Assembly (NCBI GenBank): GCA_030247855.1
Contig: JAPDRN010000128.1
Coordinates: forward strand, 1-64,000
Reading direction: 5' to 3'
DNA length: 64,000 nt
DNA from: Knufia peltigerae
Lineage: Eukaryota; Ascomycota; Eurotiomycetes; Chaetothyriales; Trichomeriaceae
Part shown: positions 43,359 to 50,655 of the stretch, in pieces
Layout of the letters: each line of letters begins with the position of its first letter
How positions within the stretch are numbered: the first letter of the stretch is position 1
The notes under the pieces: generated by a model
The model's input: only the letters and a program-made list of their open reading frames with translations
Database searches by the model: none
Told to the model about the DNA's origin: nothing
Made by a program: the position numbers and the translations under genes

Positions 43359-44135
43359 ATGTCCCTGCGCGTGTCCCTGCTGGTCCCCTTGCTGCTCTGC
43401 GCCCCGCTGGCGTATGCGCAGGATGCCTCCGAACTGGCGGCGATGTCCTCGCCATGGAGTGGCAGTGGTGGCGAACTCGGCTTCGCGTCGGCACGTGGCA
43501 ACAGCAGCACCGAGAGCTTCAACGGCCGCCTGCGCCTGCGCTACACCGATGGCGACTGGGTGCACAGCATGGACCTGTTCGGTCTGCGCTCCAGTTCCAA
43601 GGTGATCGAGACCAGCGACGACGGCACCACCACCCGCCGCAACAACACCACCGCCAACCGCTACACCGGCAGTGCTGGCAGCGCGCTGCAGCTGGGCGAA
43701 CATCGCCAGCTGACCGCCACGGTACGTACCGAGCGTGATGATTTCGCCACCTACGATCGGCAGAGCTCGTTCGGCCTGGGTTACGGCACCCGGTTGTGGA
43801 ACACCGAGCGCTTCTCGTTCGATGCGCAGATCGGCCCCGGTGTGCGCCGCACCCACAGCACCGAGGACGATCGCACCCGCACCGGCCTGATCGGTCGTGG
43901 CCTGTTCGACCTGAAGTACTCGCTGACCGACAACACCGACCTGATCAACACGCTGCTGGTCGAATCGGGTTCGTACAACACCTTCGGCCAGAACGATTTC
44001 GGTGTCTCGGTGAGCATGAACGAGCACCTGGCGCTGAAGGCCGGCTGGCAGGCGCGTTACAACAGCGACGTCGCCGAGGACAAGCGCAAGACCGATACGC
44101 TGACCACGATGAACGTGGTCTACAAGTTCAAGTAA
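43359..44135 (+). CDS. DUF481 (YdiY-like) outer-membrane beta-barrel protein
   Basis: A 258-residue protein with a signal peptide ending AYAQD (near residue 21) and repeating amphipathic strands. WSGSGGELGFASARGNSSTES is the DUF481 opening, where the protein resembles E. coli YdiY. The end TLTTMNVVYKFK fits a barrel finishing in an aromatic and charged residue. DUF481 proteins are salt- or acid-responsive in some bacteria. It has a good terminator and a GTAG doublet after the stop. Confidence 0.9.
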   Translation: MSLRVSLLVPLLLCAPLAYAQDASELAAMSSPWSGSGGELGFASARGNSSTESFNGRLRLRYTDGDWVHSMDLFGLRSSSKVIETSDDGTTTRRNNTTANRYTGSAGSALQLGEHRQLTATVRTERDDFATYDRQSSFGLGYGTRLWNTERFSFDAQIGPGVRRTHSTEDDRTRTGLIGRGLFDLKYSLTDNTDLINTLLVESGSYNTFGQNDFGVSVSMNEHLALKAGWQARYNSDVAEDKRKTDTLTTMNVVYKFK

Positions 44136-44140
44136 GCGAA

Positions 44141-44167
44141 ACGGGCGCCTGGCGCCCGTTCTGCTTT
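44141..44167 (+). terminator. Intrinsic terminator after the DUF481 gene
   Basis: An ACGGGCGCC/GGCGCCCGT stem with a single-base loop, 5 bp after the stop codon, followed by TCTGCTTTT. Confidence 0.85.
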
Positions 44168-44169
44168 TG

Positions 44170-44241
44170 GTAGTGCCGGCCGTTGGCCGGCAACTGCATT
44201 CAATCAGGATCATGAGGTTGCCGGTCAGCGGCCGGCACTAC
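44170..44241. repeat. Inverted GTAG/SMAG doublet
   Basis: Copy 1 (44170-44194, plus) starts GTAGTGCCGGCCGTTGGCCG; copy 2 (44217-44241, minus) is the inverse with one base difference. The doublet separates the convergent DUF481 and hemC genes. Confidence 0.9.
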
Positions 44242-44251
44242 CTGCGGTGGC

Positions 44252-45163
44252 TCAGACGTTCAACAGCTCGCCGGCACCCGCCTCCAGCAGCATCTTCGCC
44301 ACGCGCTGGCCCAGCGCTTCCGGGTCACTGGCCGGGCCCACGGCGTCGGCACGCACCGCGCGGCCGTCACTGGCACTGCCGACCAGACCCTGCAGGTGCA
44401 GATCCTGCCCCTGCCACTGCGCTATCGCCGCCACCGGCACATGACAGCTGCCGTGCAGCGCGCGGTTCATCGCCCGCTCCGCTTCCACACAAGCGCGCGT
44501 GGCGGCGTCATCCAGGCCTGCGAACAACGCCATCAGCGCCGCATTGCCGCCATCGCACTCCACCGCTACCGCGCCCTGTGCCGGCGCCGGCAGCCACTGC
44601 GGCGGCTGCAGGCGGGCGACGATGCGCCCCCCCAGGCCCAACCGCTCCAGCCCAGCCACCGCCAGCACGATGGCGTCGTAGCCACCGTTGTCGAGCTTGG
44701 CCAGGCGGGTGTTGACGTTGCCGCGCAGGTCCAGCAGTTCCAGGTCCGGGCGCAGCGCGCGCAGCTGGGCCTGGCGGCGCAGTGACGAGGTACCGACGCG
44801 CGCACCGATCGGCAGCGCATCCAGCGACGCATACAGGTTGGAGACGAAGCCGTCTGCCGGATCGTGCCGGGTCAGCATCGCCGGCAGCGCGAACGGCGCA
44901 TCCAGTTCCATCGGCACGTCCTTCAGCGAATGCACCGCGCAATCGGCCTCGCCACGCAGCATGGCCAGCTCCAGTTCCTTGAGGAACAGGCCCTTGCCAC
45001 CGATGGCCGCCAGCGAGCGATCCAGCACTTCATCGCCGCGGGTGCTCATCGGCACCAGTTCCACGTGCAGATCGGGATGTGCCTGGCGCAGGCGGTCGGC
45101 GACGTGTTCGCTCTGCCAGAGGGCGAGCGGGCTCTTGCGGGTGGCGATGCGGACGGTTTCCAT
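44252..45163 (-). CDS. hemC: Hydroxymethylbilane synthase (porphobilinogen deaminase)
   Basis: A 303-residue cytosolic enzyme joining four porphobilinogens on the haem/sirohaem pathway. IATRKSPLALWQSEHVADRL opens the protein, and the dipyrromethane cofactor cysteine is in GSCHVPVAA. The ATG at 45163 gives METVRIATRK, the normal start; upstream sequence is a repeat. In Pseudomonas aeruginosa the order is algZ-algR-hemC-hemD. Here the same kinase-regulator-hemC order is kept on one strand, but a 576-bp repeat cluster separates algR from hemC, and hemD is not next. Confidence 0.97.
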   Translation of the reverse strand: METVRIATRKSPLALWQSEHVADRLRQAHPDLHVELVPMSTRGDEVLDRSLAAIGGKGLFLKELELAMLRGEADCAVHSLKDVPMELDAPFALPAMLTRHDPADGFVSNLYASLDALPIGARVGTSSLRRQAQLRALRPDLELLDLRGNVNTRLAKLDNGGYDAIVLAVAGLERLGLGGRIVARLQPPQWLPAPAQGAVAVECDGGNAALMALFAGLDDAATRACVEAERAMNRALHGSCHVPVAAIAQWQGQDLHLQGLVGSASDGRAVRADAVGPASDPEALGQRVAKMLLEAGAGELLNV

Positions 45164-45239
45164 CCGGTCATTATCGCGCCTATCGGCGGGATACGGCCAA
45201 CGGCGGAGCCCCTCGTGGCTTGAAGCAGCAGCTGGGCTT

Positions 45240-45345
45240 GGCCGGTCGGGGTGGGCTGCGCAGGGGTCGCTGCAAGTACGTCCATGTAAGCTCGGTCGCC
45301 GCATCCATGCGGCTCACGCCCCTGCGCAGCCCACCCCGACCGGCC
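45240..45345. repeat. Hairpin with conserved 52-nt loop, copy 1
   Basis: Perfect 27-bp arms at 45240-45266 and 45319-45345 enclose a 52-nt loop (45267-45318). The reverse complement of the loop matches the loop of the hairpin at 45535-45647 at 35 of 52 positions, although the stems differ. On the minus strand, the direction of algR and hemC, the loop holds two small hairpins with GGA at the apex (CAT-GG-ATG and TACAT-GG-ACGTA). Confidence 0.85.
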
Positions 45346-45386
45346 TCTGACAGTTTCCGTGTGCGTCAGCCACGGAAGATCAAAAG

Positions 45387-45407
45387 AAAAAAGAAAAAAG
45401 AAAAAAG
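45387..45407. repeat. Three tandem AAAAAAG heptamers
   Basis: Three exact copies of AAAAAAG, preceded by CAAAAG. A purine-only tract in the algR-hemC gap; tandem copy number could vary by slippage. Confidence 0.85.
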
Positions 45408-45437
45408 CAGAGGCAGAAGCAACAGCCGGCGGCTCCC

Positions 45438-45478
45438 GGGGTCAGATCCCTTTTCCGCAGGAAAAGGGATCTGACCCC
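45438..45478. repeat. 19-bp palindrome of the GGGGTCAGATCCC type
   Basis: Arms 45438-45456 (GGGGTCAGATCCCTTTTCC) and 45460-45478 are perfectly complementary around a 3-nt loop. It is similar in design to the element at 1578-1655. It could fold into a stable hairpin in any transcript through the algR-hemC gap. Confidence 0.88.
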
Positions 45479-45534
45479 TCTTTCCCGCCCGATAACAACA
45501 ATGCCTTTGCCGTCCGACGCAGTGGACCGCGAGA

Positions 45535-45647
45535 GGGTTGGGCCGGGGTGGGGTGGCGGGACCGTTGGCGCCAAGGATGGCGCCATCGAGCCCCCATGGA
45601 TGGGTTTACGGCGTGTCCCGCCACCCCACCCCGGCCCGGCCCAACCC
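45535..45647. repeat. Hairpin with conserved 52-nt loop, copy 2 (inverted)
   Basis: Arms 45535-45562 (28 nt) and 45615-45647 (33 nt, with a 5-nt bulge) enclose a 52-nt loop (45563-45614). On the plus strand the loop has two mini-hairpins, GGCGCC-AAGGAT-GGCGCC and CCCAT-GG-ATGGG, in the same positions as in copy 1. The gap 45164-45739 holds only repeats; no gene was seen in it. Confidence 0.85.
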
Positions 45648-45678
45648 AGCACGTGACACCGACGAGCCGACCAACCCG

Positions 45679-45706
45679 CTGTTGCTGTTGCTGTTGCTGT
45701 TGCTGT
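45679..45706. repeat. CTGTTG hexamer microsatellite
   Basis: Four exact CTGTTG units plus CTGT, 33 bp downstream of the algR-like stop codon. A slippage-prone tract in non-coding sequence. Confidence 0.9.
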
Positions 45707-45739
45707 CGAAGCAGTCGCGGCCGCAGGCCGCGCGGAACC

Positions 45740-46468
45740 TCACAGATGCCGCAATTCCTGCTTCAGCGTCGCCACGCAGCGCCGACTCACTTCCAGCGGC
45801 TGCTTGCCATGCCGCAGCACCGCCTGCACCTGGCCTCCGCTGCCACGACGCAGTTCCACCAGCTCATGGCGCGCCACCAGGCAATTGCGATGGATGCGCA
45901 CGAAGCGGCTGGCGAACTCTTCCTCCAGCGACTTCAACGATTCCTCGATCAGGTCTTCGCCACGTGCGTGATGCACCACCACGTACTTTTCTTCGGCCTG
46001 AAGATAGTGGATGTCGTCCAGCGGAATCAATCGCAGGCTGCCGCGCAGGCGGGCACACAGCATGCTGCGCGCCTGGCCGCCGGTGTGCTGGGGTTGGCCG
46101 TCACGGCCGGCCAGGAAGGTGCGTGCGCGTGCGATCGCCGCCGCCAGCCGTTCGGCGCGCACCGGCTTCATCAGGTAATCGATGGCCGCCGCCTCGAACG
46201 CCGACAGCGCGTGCGCATCGTAGGCGGTGCAGAACACCACGGCCGGCCTCGGCTCGAAACTGGCCAGATGGCGGGCCGCTTCCAGTCCGTCCAGGCCAGG
46301 CATGGCGATGTCCAGCAGGACCAGGTCCGGCTGCAGTTCGGCGCACGCGTGCAGGGCCTGCTCGCCGTTGCCGGCCTCGGCCACCACGTCCACCCCTTCC
46401 TGCGCGGCCAGCAGGCTGCGCAGGCGCTCGCGCGCCAGCGGCTCGTCATCGGCGATGACTACCCTCAC
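45740..46468 (-). CDS. algR: LytTR-family response regulator, AlgR-like
   Basis: A 242-residue regulator. The receiver domain (about 1-120) has the acidic pair in IADDEP, phospho-acceptor D53 in LLDIAMPG, and the conserved lysine in LMKPVRAERL. The C-terminal LytTR DNA-binding domain (about 135-240) has IHYLQAEEKYVVVHHARGED and FVRIHRNCLVARHELVEL. The gene follows the LytS-type kinase by 10 bp and precedes hemC, the same order as algZ-algR-hemC in Pseudomonas, where the pair controls alginate and type IV pili. The symbol rests on that order and domain match. Confidence 0.85.
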   Translation of the reverse strand: MRVVIADDEPLARERLRSLLAAQEGVDVVAEAGNGEQALHACAELQPDLVLLDIAMPGLDGLEAARHLASFEPRPAVVFCTAYDAHALSAFEAAAIDYLMKPVRAERLAAAIARARTFLAGRDGQPQHTGGQARSMLCARLRGSLRLIPLDDIHYLQAEEKYVVVHHARGEDLIEESLKSLEEEFASRFVRIHRNCLVARHELVELRRGSGGQVQAVLRHGKQPLEVSRRCVATLKQELRHL

Positions 46469-46478
46469 GATCGTCCCC

Positions 46479-47522
46479 TCACTGGATCGGCACTGTCACC
46501 TGGCAGGCATAGTAGCCCTCGCTCCAGCCAGCCGTCATCCGCGCGGCGCGGCCGAAGCGCCAGCTCAGGCGATGGCCGATGCTGTGCTGGGCATGGCCTG
46601 CTCCCTGGGCCAGGGCAAGCCCGGGCACCTGCGGATCTGGCGCAGGATTGCGTACGCGGATCTGCAGCTCGTTGCCCACACAGGCCAGATGCAGCTCGAT
46701 GGTGCCGCCTTCGGGCAGGCGCGAGATGCCGTGCAGCACCGCGTTTTCCACCAGCGGCTGCAGCACCAGCCGCGGCATCGGCAGATCCCAGGGCAGTGGT
46801 TCGTCGCGCTGCCAGTGCACCCGCAGGCGGTCGCCCAGACGCAGTGATTCAATCGAGAGATAGCGCTCGGCCAGTTCACACTCATCGCGCAGGGTCGAAT
46901 CGCCCTCGCCCGCCCCCAGCGCGGCGCGGAACAGATCGGACAGGTCGAGCACGGCACGCTCGGCCACCGCCGGGTCGCGATGCAGCAGGCTGGCGATCAG
47001 GTTCATGCTGTTGAACAGGAAATGCGGGCGGATGCGCGCCTGCAGGGCGTCGGCCTGCGCGCGGGCATTGGCCTGCACCTGCGCCGCCCAGCGGTCGCTG
47101 ACATAGAAGTAGCGCAGCGCCAGCGCGGTGATCAGCGCCGTGGTGGCCGCGCTGCCCAGGGTGAAGCGCCAGAAACCGATGCCGCGCGCGAAGTTGTCGC
47201 CCAGCACGGCATACAGGGCATGGATGATGCCCGCGCACAGGATGGCGATCAGCGCGGCCAGACCGACAGCGGCGACGGCGCCCAGCAGTTCCGGCAGCTT
47301 CGACAGCGCCTGCCGCAGCAGGCACAGGCTGGCGGTGACCGCCAGCGCCAGCCACAGCGCGAAACCGCTGGCCGAGGCCAGTTCACCCATCGTCCAATGG
47401 CGGCTGCCATCGGGCGCCAGCGCCAGCACCACCACCACCAGTTCGGCCAAGCCGAGCATCGCCGCCAGCCGCGGCAGGCGACACAGTTCCGGCATCCACG
47501 GGGTGGCAGCGCTCGCGGCCAT
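46479..47522 (-). CDS. algZ: LytS/AlgZ-type sensor histidine kinase
   Basis: A 347-residue kinase. The N-terminal half has four membrane segments (about 20-38, 52-70, 80-106, 120-138) with short loops. The His_kinase domain follows, with phospho-acceptor H167 in IRPHFLFNSMNLIASLLHRD and an ATPase part with LVLQPLVENAVLHGISRLPEGG. This atypical histidine-kinase family partners with LytTR regulators such as the one 10 bp downstream. It begins 3 bp after the esterase stop, so the three genes form an operon. The C-terminal G-box is weakly matched, as in many AlgZ proteins. Confidence 0.85.
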   Translation of the reverse strand: MAASAATPWMPELCRLPRLAAMLGLAELVVVVLALAPDGSRHWTMGELASASGFALWLALAVTASLCLLRQALSKLPELLGAVAAVGLAALIAILCAGIIHALYAVLGDNFARGIGFWRFTLGSAATTALITALALRYFYVSDRWAAQVQANARAQADALQARIRPHFLFNSMNLIASLLHRDPAVAERAVLDLSDLFRAALGAGEGDSTLRDECELAERYLSIESLRLGDRLRVHWQRDEPLPWDLPMPRLVLQPLVENAVLHGISRLPEGGTIELHLACVGNELQIRVRNPAPDPQVPGLALAQGAGHAQHSIGHRLSWRFGRAARMTAGWSEGYYACQVTVPIQ

Positions 47523-47525
47523 GGC

Positions 47526-48185
47526 TCAGGCGACGCCCAGGCGTACCTGCAGCCAGTCGCCCAACGCGTCGATTTCCTCGGCGCAGACCTGGTGGGCCAT
47601 CGGGTAGCTGTGCCACTGCACGTCCAACCCGAGCGTGCGCAGCTTCTCGGCGCTGTGCGCCGCCACTGCCTGCGGGATCACCGGATCGCTGCTGCCGTGG
47701 GCCATGAACACCGGCACGTCCACTGCGCCATCGACGCGCGTCGCGCTTTCGGCATCCGGCAGGTAGGTCGACAGCGCGATCAGGCCGGCCAACGGCGCAG
47801 TGCGCGCCAGCGCGGCACTGAGGATCACCGCACCGCCCTGCGAGAAGCCGGCCAGGAAGATGTGATCGGCGGCGACACCACGTTCGATCTCGCGGGCGAT
47901 CAGGGCATCCAGCTGCGCCACCGACTCCTGCACGCCAGTCATGTCGGCGCGCGAGCGGAAGTCCATGCCGACGATGTCGTACCAGCCGCGCATCGGCACG
48001 CCGTTGTTGATCGTGATCGGCCGCACCGGTGCGTGCGGGAACACGAAGCGCAGCGCCGGCCAGTGCGGGCGCACCAGTTCGGGCACGATCGGCGCGAAAT
48101 CATGGCCGTCGGCACCGAGGCCGTGCAGCCAGATCACCGACCACTGCGGCGAGGCGCCGGTTTCCTGTTCCACCGTTTGCAGCAT
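47526..48185 (-). CDS. Alpha/beta-hydrolase carboxylesterase
   Basis: A 219-residue phospholipase/carboxylesterase-family hydrolase. Catalytic residues are S115 in GFSQGG, D168 in AHGSSDPVI and H198 in SYPMAHQV. The oxyanion region VIWLHGLGADGHDF fits the acyl-protein thioesterase-like group. The substrate is likely a short-chain ester, but is not certain. The ATG at 48185 was chosen because longer forms run antisense to opgH. It is first in a probable operon with the AlgZ/AlgR-like pair (3-bp gap). Confidence 0.92.
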   Translation of the reverse strand: MLQTVEQETGASPQWSVIWLHGLGADGHDFAPIVPELVRPHWPALRFVFPHAPVRPITINNGVPMRGWYDIVGMDFRSRADMTGVQESVAQLDALIAREIERGVAADHIFLAGFSQGGAVILSAALARTAPLAGLIALSTYLPDAESATRVDGAVDVPVFMAHGSSDPVIPQAVAAHSAEKLRTLGLDVQWHSYPMAHQVCAEEIDALGDWLQVRLGVA

Positions 48186-48235
48186 GTTGCGGCTCCTGTA
48201 CGTTCGAGCCGCATTATGCCGCTGGCACGGTGCGA

Positions 48236-50161
48236 TCAGTACAGCGGCGGTTGCTCGGCCGCTTCCCGGCGCAGCTGTGCGGCACGCACCAGCACCGGCG
48301 GCGGGATGTTCTCTTCGGGGATGTCGAGCAGGCCGAGGCGATGCAGGAAGGCACCCGGTCCACGCAGCGAGGTCAGTGCCACCACCGGCACCGCCAGCAC
48401 CATGCCGATCACCACCGGCGCCATCCAGGCGGCCAGCGACGGCGACACCGCCCACGCCAGCACGCCCATGAAAGCGCCAAACACGCCCAGGCCACCGTAG
48501 CCGCGCACCAGCGCCATCCACGAGATGCCACCGTCATCGCGCTGCTGTGCATCCCAGCCCGAGTCGCGGCCGGACAGCACCTCGGCCACGCCGCGCGACT
48601 GCACGTACATCACCACCGGCGCCATCAGCGCGGCCAGCACGGTTTCCACCAGCATCGACAGGAATGCGCGGATCGCGCCACCGCAACCACGGCGCTCGAC
48701 CGGATCAAGCAGCATCGCCAGGTAACCCAGCACCTTGGGCATCAGCAGCACCGCCATGGTGGCGGCGAACAGGCGCACCACCTGTTCTTCATCCTGCGCG
48801 CGCCAGTACACGCTGGGCGACAGGTGCAGCAGGGCATTGAAATCGATGCCTTCCTGGAACAGCGGGATGGCGATGCCGATCAGCATCAGCATCGCCCACA
48901 TTGGTGCGGTGAAGTAGTGGCCGATGCCGATCAGCATGTGTACGCGGCTGATCCAGTGCAGGCCAGGGCTGCCCACCACTTTGCCGTGCTGCAGGTTGCC
49001 CTGGCACCAGCGGCGATCGCGCACCAGCAGGTCCGTCAACGTCGGCGGGCCTTCTTCGTAGCTGCCGCCCAGGTAGGGCACCATGTGCGCAGCCCAACCA
49101 CCACGGCGCATCAGCGCTGCTTCCACGAAATCATGGCTCAGCACGTGGCCGCCGAACGGCTTGCGCCCCGGCAGTTCCGGCAAGCCGGCGTGGTCGGCGA
49201 AGGCACGGGTGCGGATGATCGCGTTGTGCCCCCAGTAATTGCTTTCGGCACCGTGCCACCAGGCCACGCCACGGGCGATCACCGGCCCGTACACGCGCCC
49301 GCCGAACTGCTGCATGCGCGAGAACAGGGTGCGGCCGCCGATCACCGACGGCAGGGTCTGGATCAGGCCGACGTCAGCGTTGTGCTCCATGCCGGCCACC
49401 AGGCGCACGATGCTGTCACCGGTCATCAGGCTGTCGGCATCCAGGATCAGCATCTGCGGGTAGGCACCGCCGAAGCGGCGTACCCAGTCGGCGATGTTGC
49501 CGGCCTTGCGCGCGCTGTTGTCGCCACGGCGGCGATAGAACAGTCGCGCCTGCCCATCGGGCACCAGCTCGCGCAGTTCGGCGAACACCTGCTCTTCGGC
49601 ACGCGCGATGTCCTCGCGGCGGGTATCGCTGAGCACGAAGAAATCAAAACGCTGCAGCTGGCCGGTGGCCGCCACCGATTCGTAGATCGCGCGCAGGCCG
49701 GCCAACAGCCGGCGCGGGTCTTCGTTGTAGGTGGGCATCAGCAGCGCGGTGCGGCTGTGCACGGTCGGCAGCGGCTTGTCCGGATCGATGCCCAGGCGGT
49801 ATCCGCGGTCGAACACGGCCGTCAGGAAGCCGGCCACGGCACTGGCGAAGGACAGCGCGATCCACGCGAACAGGCCGACGAACAGCACCAGCAGGCAGGC
49901 CTCCAGCACGCTGATGCCGTTGCCGGACAGCACCCGCCACATCATTCGGGTGGCCACGGCGGTCATCGCCACCGTGCCGCCGAGGATGTACAGGCGACGC
50001 AGGCCGATCATGCGCGGCGAGGTGCGATGGCGGCGGACTTTCAGCGTGCCTTCGCGCAGCGTCTGCTCGGGCATCACCAGCGGTGCTTCGGCCGGCAGCA
50101 GGGCCCAGCCCGCGTCGGGACCGGCCGTGACCGGTTCCGCTTCGATGGTTTCACTCCCCAT
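48236..50161 (-). CDS. opgH: Glucans biosynthesis glucosyltransferase OpgH
   Basis: A 641-residue inner-membrane GT2 enzyme that makes the beta-1,2-glucan backbone of osmoregulated periplasmic glucans from UDP-glucose. After two N-terminal helices come MPTYNEDP, the DxD-type LDADSLM, HDFVEAALMRRGGW and the RRWCQGNLQH motif; several membrane helices follow. It is shorter than E. coli OpgH, lacking most of the long N-terminal cytosolic region, as in Xanthomonas. opgG is not adjacent. It is divergent from the TonB-receptor gene. Confidence 0.95.
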   Translation of the reverse strand: MGSETIEAEPVTAGPDAGWALLPAEAPLVMPEQTLREGTLKVRRHRTSPRMIGLRRLYILGGTVAMTAVATRMMWRVLSGNGISVLEACLLVLFVGLFAWIALSFASAVAGFLTAVFDRGYRLGIDPDKPLPTVHSRTALLMPTYNEDPRRLLAGLRAIYESVAATGQLQRFDFFVLSDTRREDIARAEEQVFAELRELVPDGQARLFYRRRGDNSARKAGNIADWVRRFGGAYPQMLILDADSLMTGDSIVRLVAGMEHNADVGLIQTLPSVIGGRTLFSRMQQFGGRVYGPVIARGVAWWHGAESNYWGHNAIIRTRAFADHAGLPELPGRKPFGGHVLSHDFVEAALMRRGGWAAHMVPYLGGSYEEGPPTLTDLLVRDRRWCQGNLQHGKVVGSPGLHWISRVHMLIGIGHYFTAPMWAMLMLIGIAIPLFQEGIDFNALLHLSPSVYWRAQDEEQVVRLFAATMAVLLMPKVLGYLAMLLDPVERRGCGGAIRAFLSMLVETVLAALMAPVVMYVQSRGVAEVLSGRDSGWDAQQRDDGGISWMALVRGYGGLGVFGAFMGVLAWAVSPSLAAWMAPVVIGMVLAVPVVALTSLRGPGAFLHRLGLLDIPEENIPPPVLVRAAQLRREAAEQPPLY

Positions 50162-50485
50162 GGCCGCCTACTCCCTGCAGGCCGCAGGACCGGCCATCCC
50201 GGCCGGGCTGCATGCACCAAGGTTCCTGGCACGCATTCCCGGCGTCCGCACTTGTCCTGTCTGCCACGGCGTCATGCCGCGCAGTCGATGTCTGTCACTA
50301 CCGGAACCCACACGATCTCCAACGGGGCGGAATCGAAAAATGCGGCTCAGTCTATGGCCCCGAATGTAAGCCGGGTGCGAAGGTCTACGCCGGGAAATCT
50401 CCCCATTCAGCAATCAGCAGGCGAACCGCGGCACGCGGCCGGGGAATGTCGATTCAACCCGGGAAAGTACTGGATCGTAACAAAC

Positions 50486-50504
50486 GCGAACGGTTATCAT
50501 TACG
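50486..50504. promoter_or_regulatory. Putative Fur box upstream of the TonB receptor
   Basis: The 19-mer GCGAACGGTTATCATTACG matches the E. coli Fur consensus at 12 of 19 positions, with the right half (TTATCATTA) strongest. It lies about 150 bp upstream of the receptor ATG. The 494-bp gap 50162-50655 holds this site and the divergent opgH promoter region; no gene was seen in it. Confidence 0.5.
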
Positions 50505-50655
50505 TCAACCAGGCAGGTCGCCGCGCTCCGCGCACCGGACCCACCCAGCTGCGCCGGACCTTCCGCGCGCCCGACGACCCAGGGAAGGGGTGGCTGCCTG
50601 CTGTCTGCTGCGCCTGCTGCTTCCACCGGGTCTCTCCTCTCCCTTGGAAGCCGTC

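Noticed and set aside
45679..45706. CTGTTG tandem units considered as a CRISPR-like array
   Set aside because: Units are only 6 nt with no spacers; it is a microsatellite.
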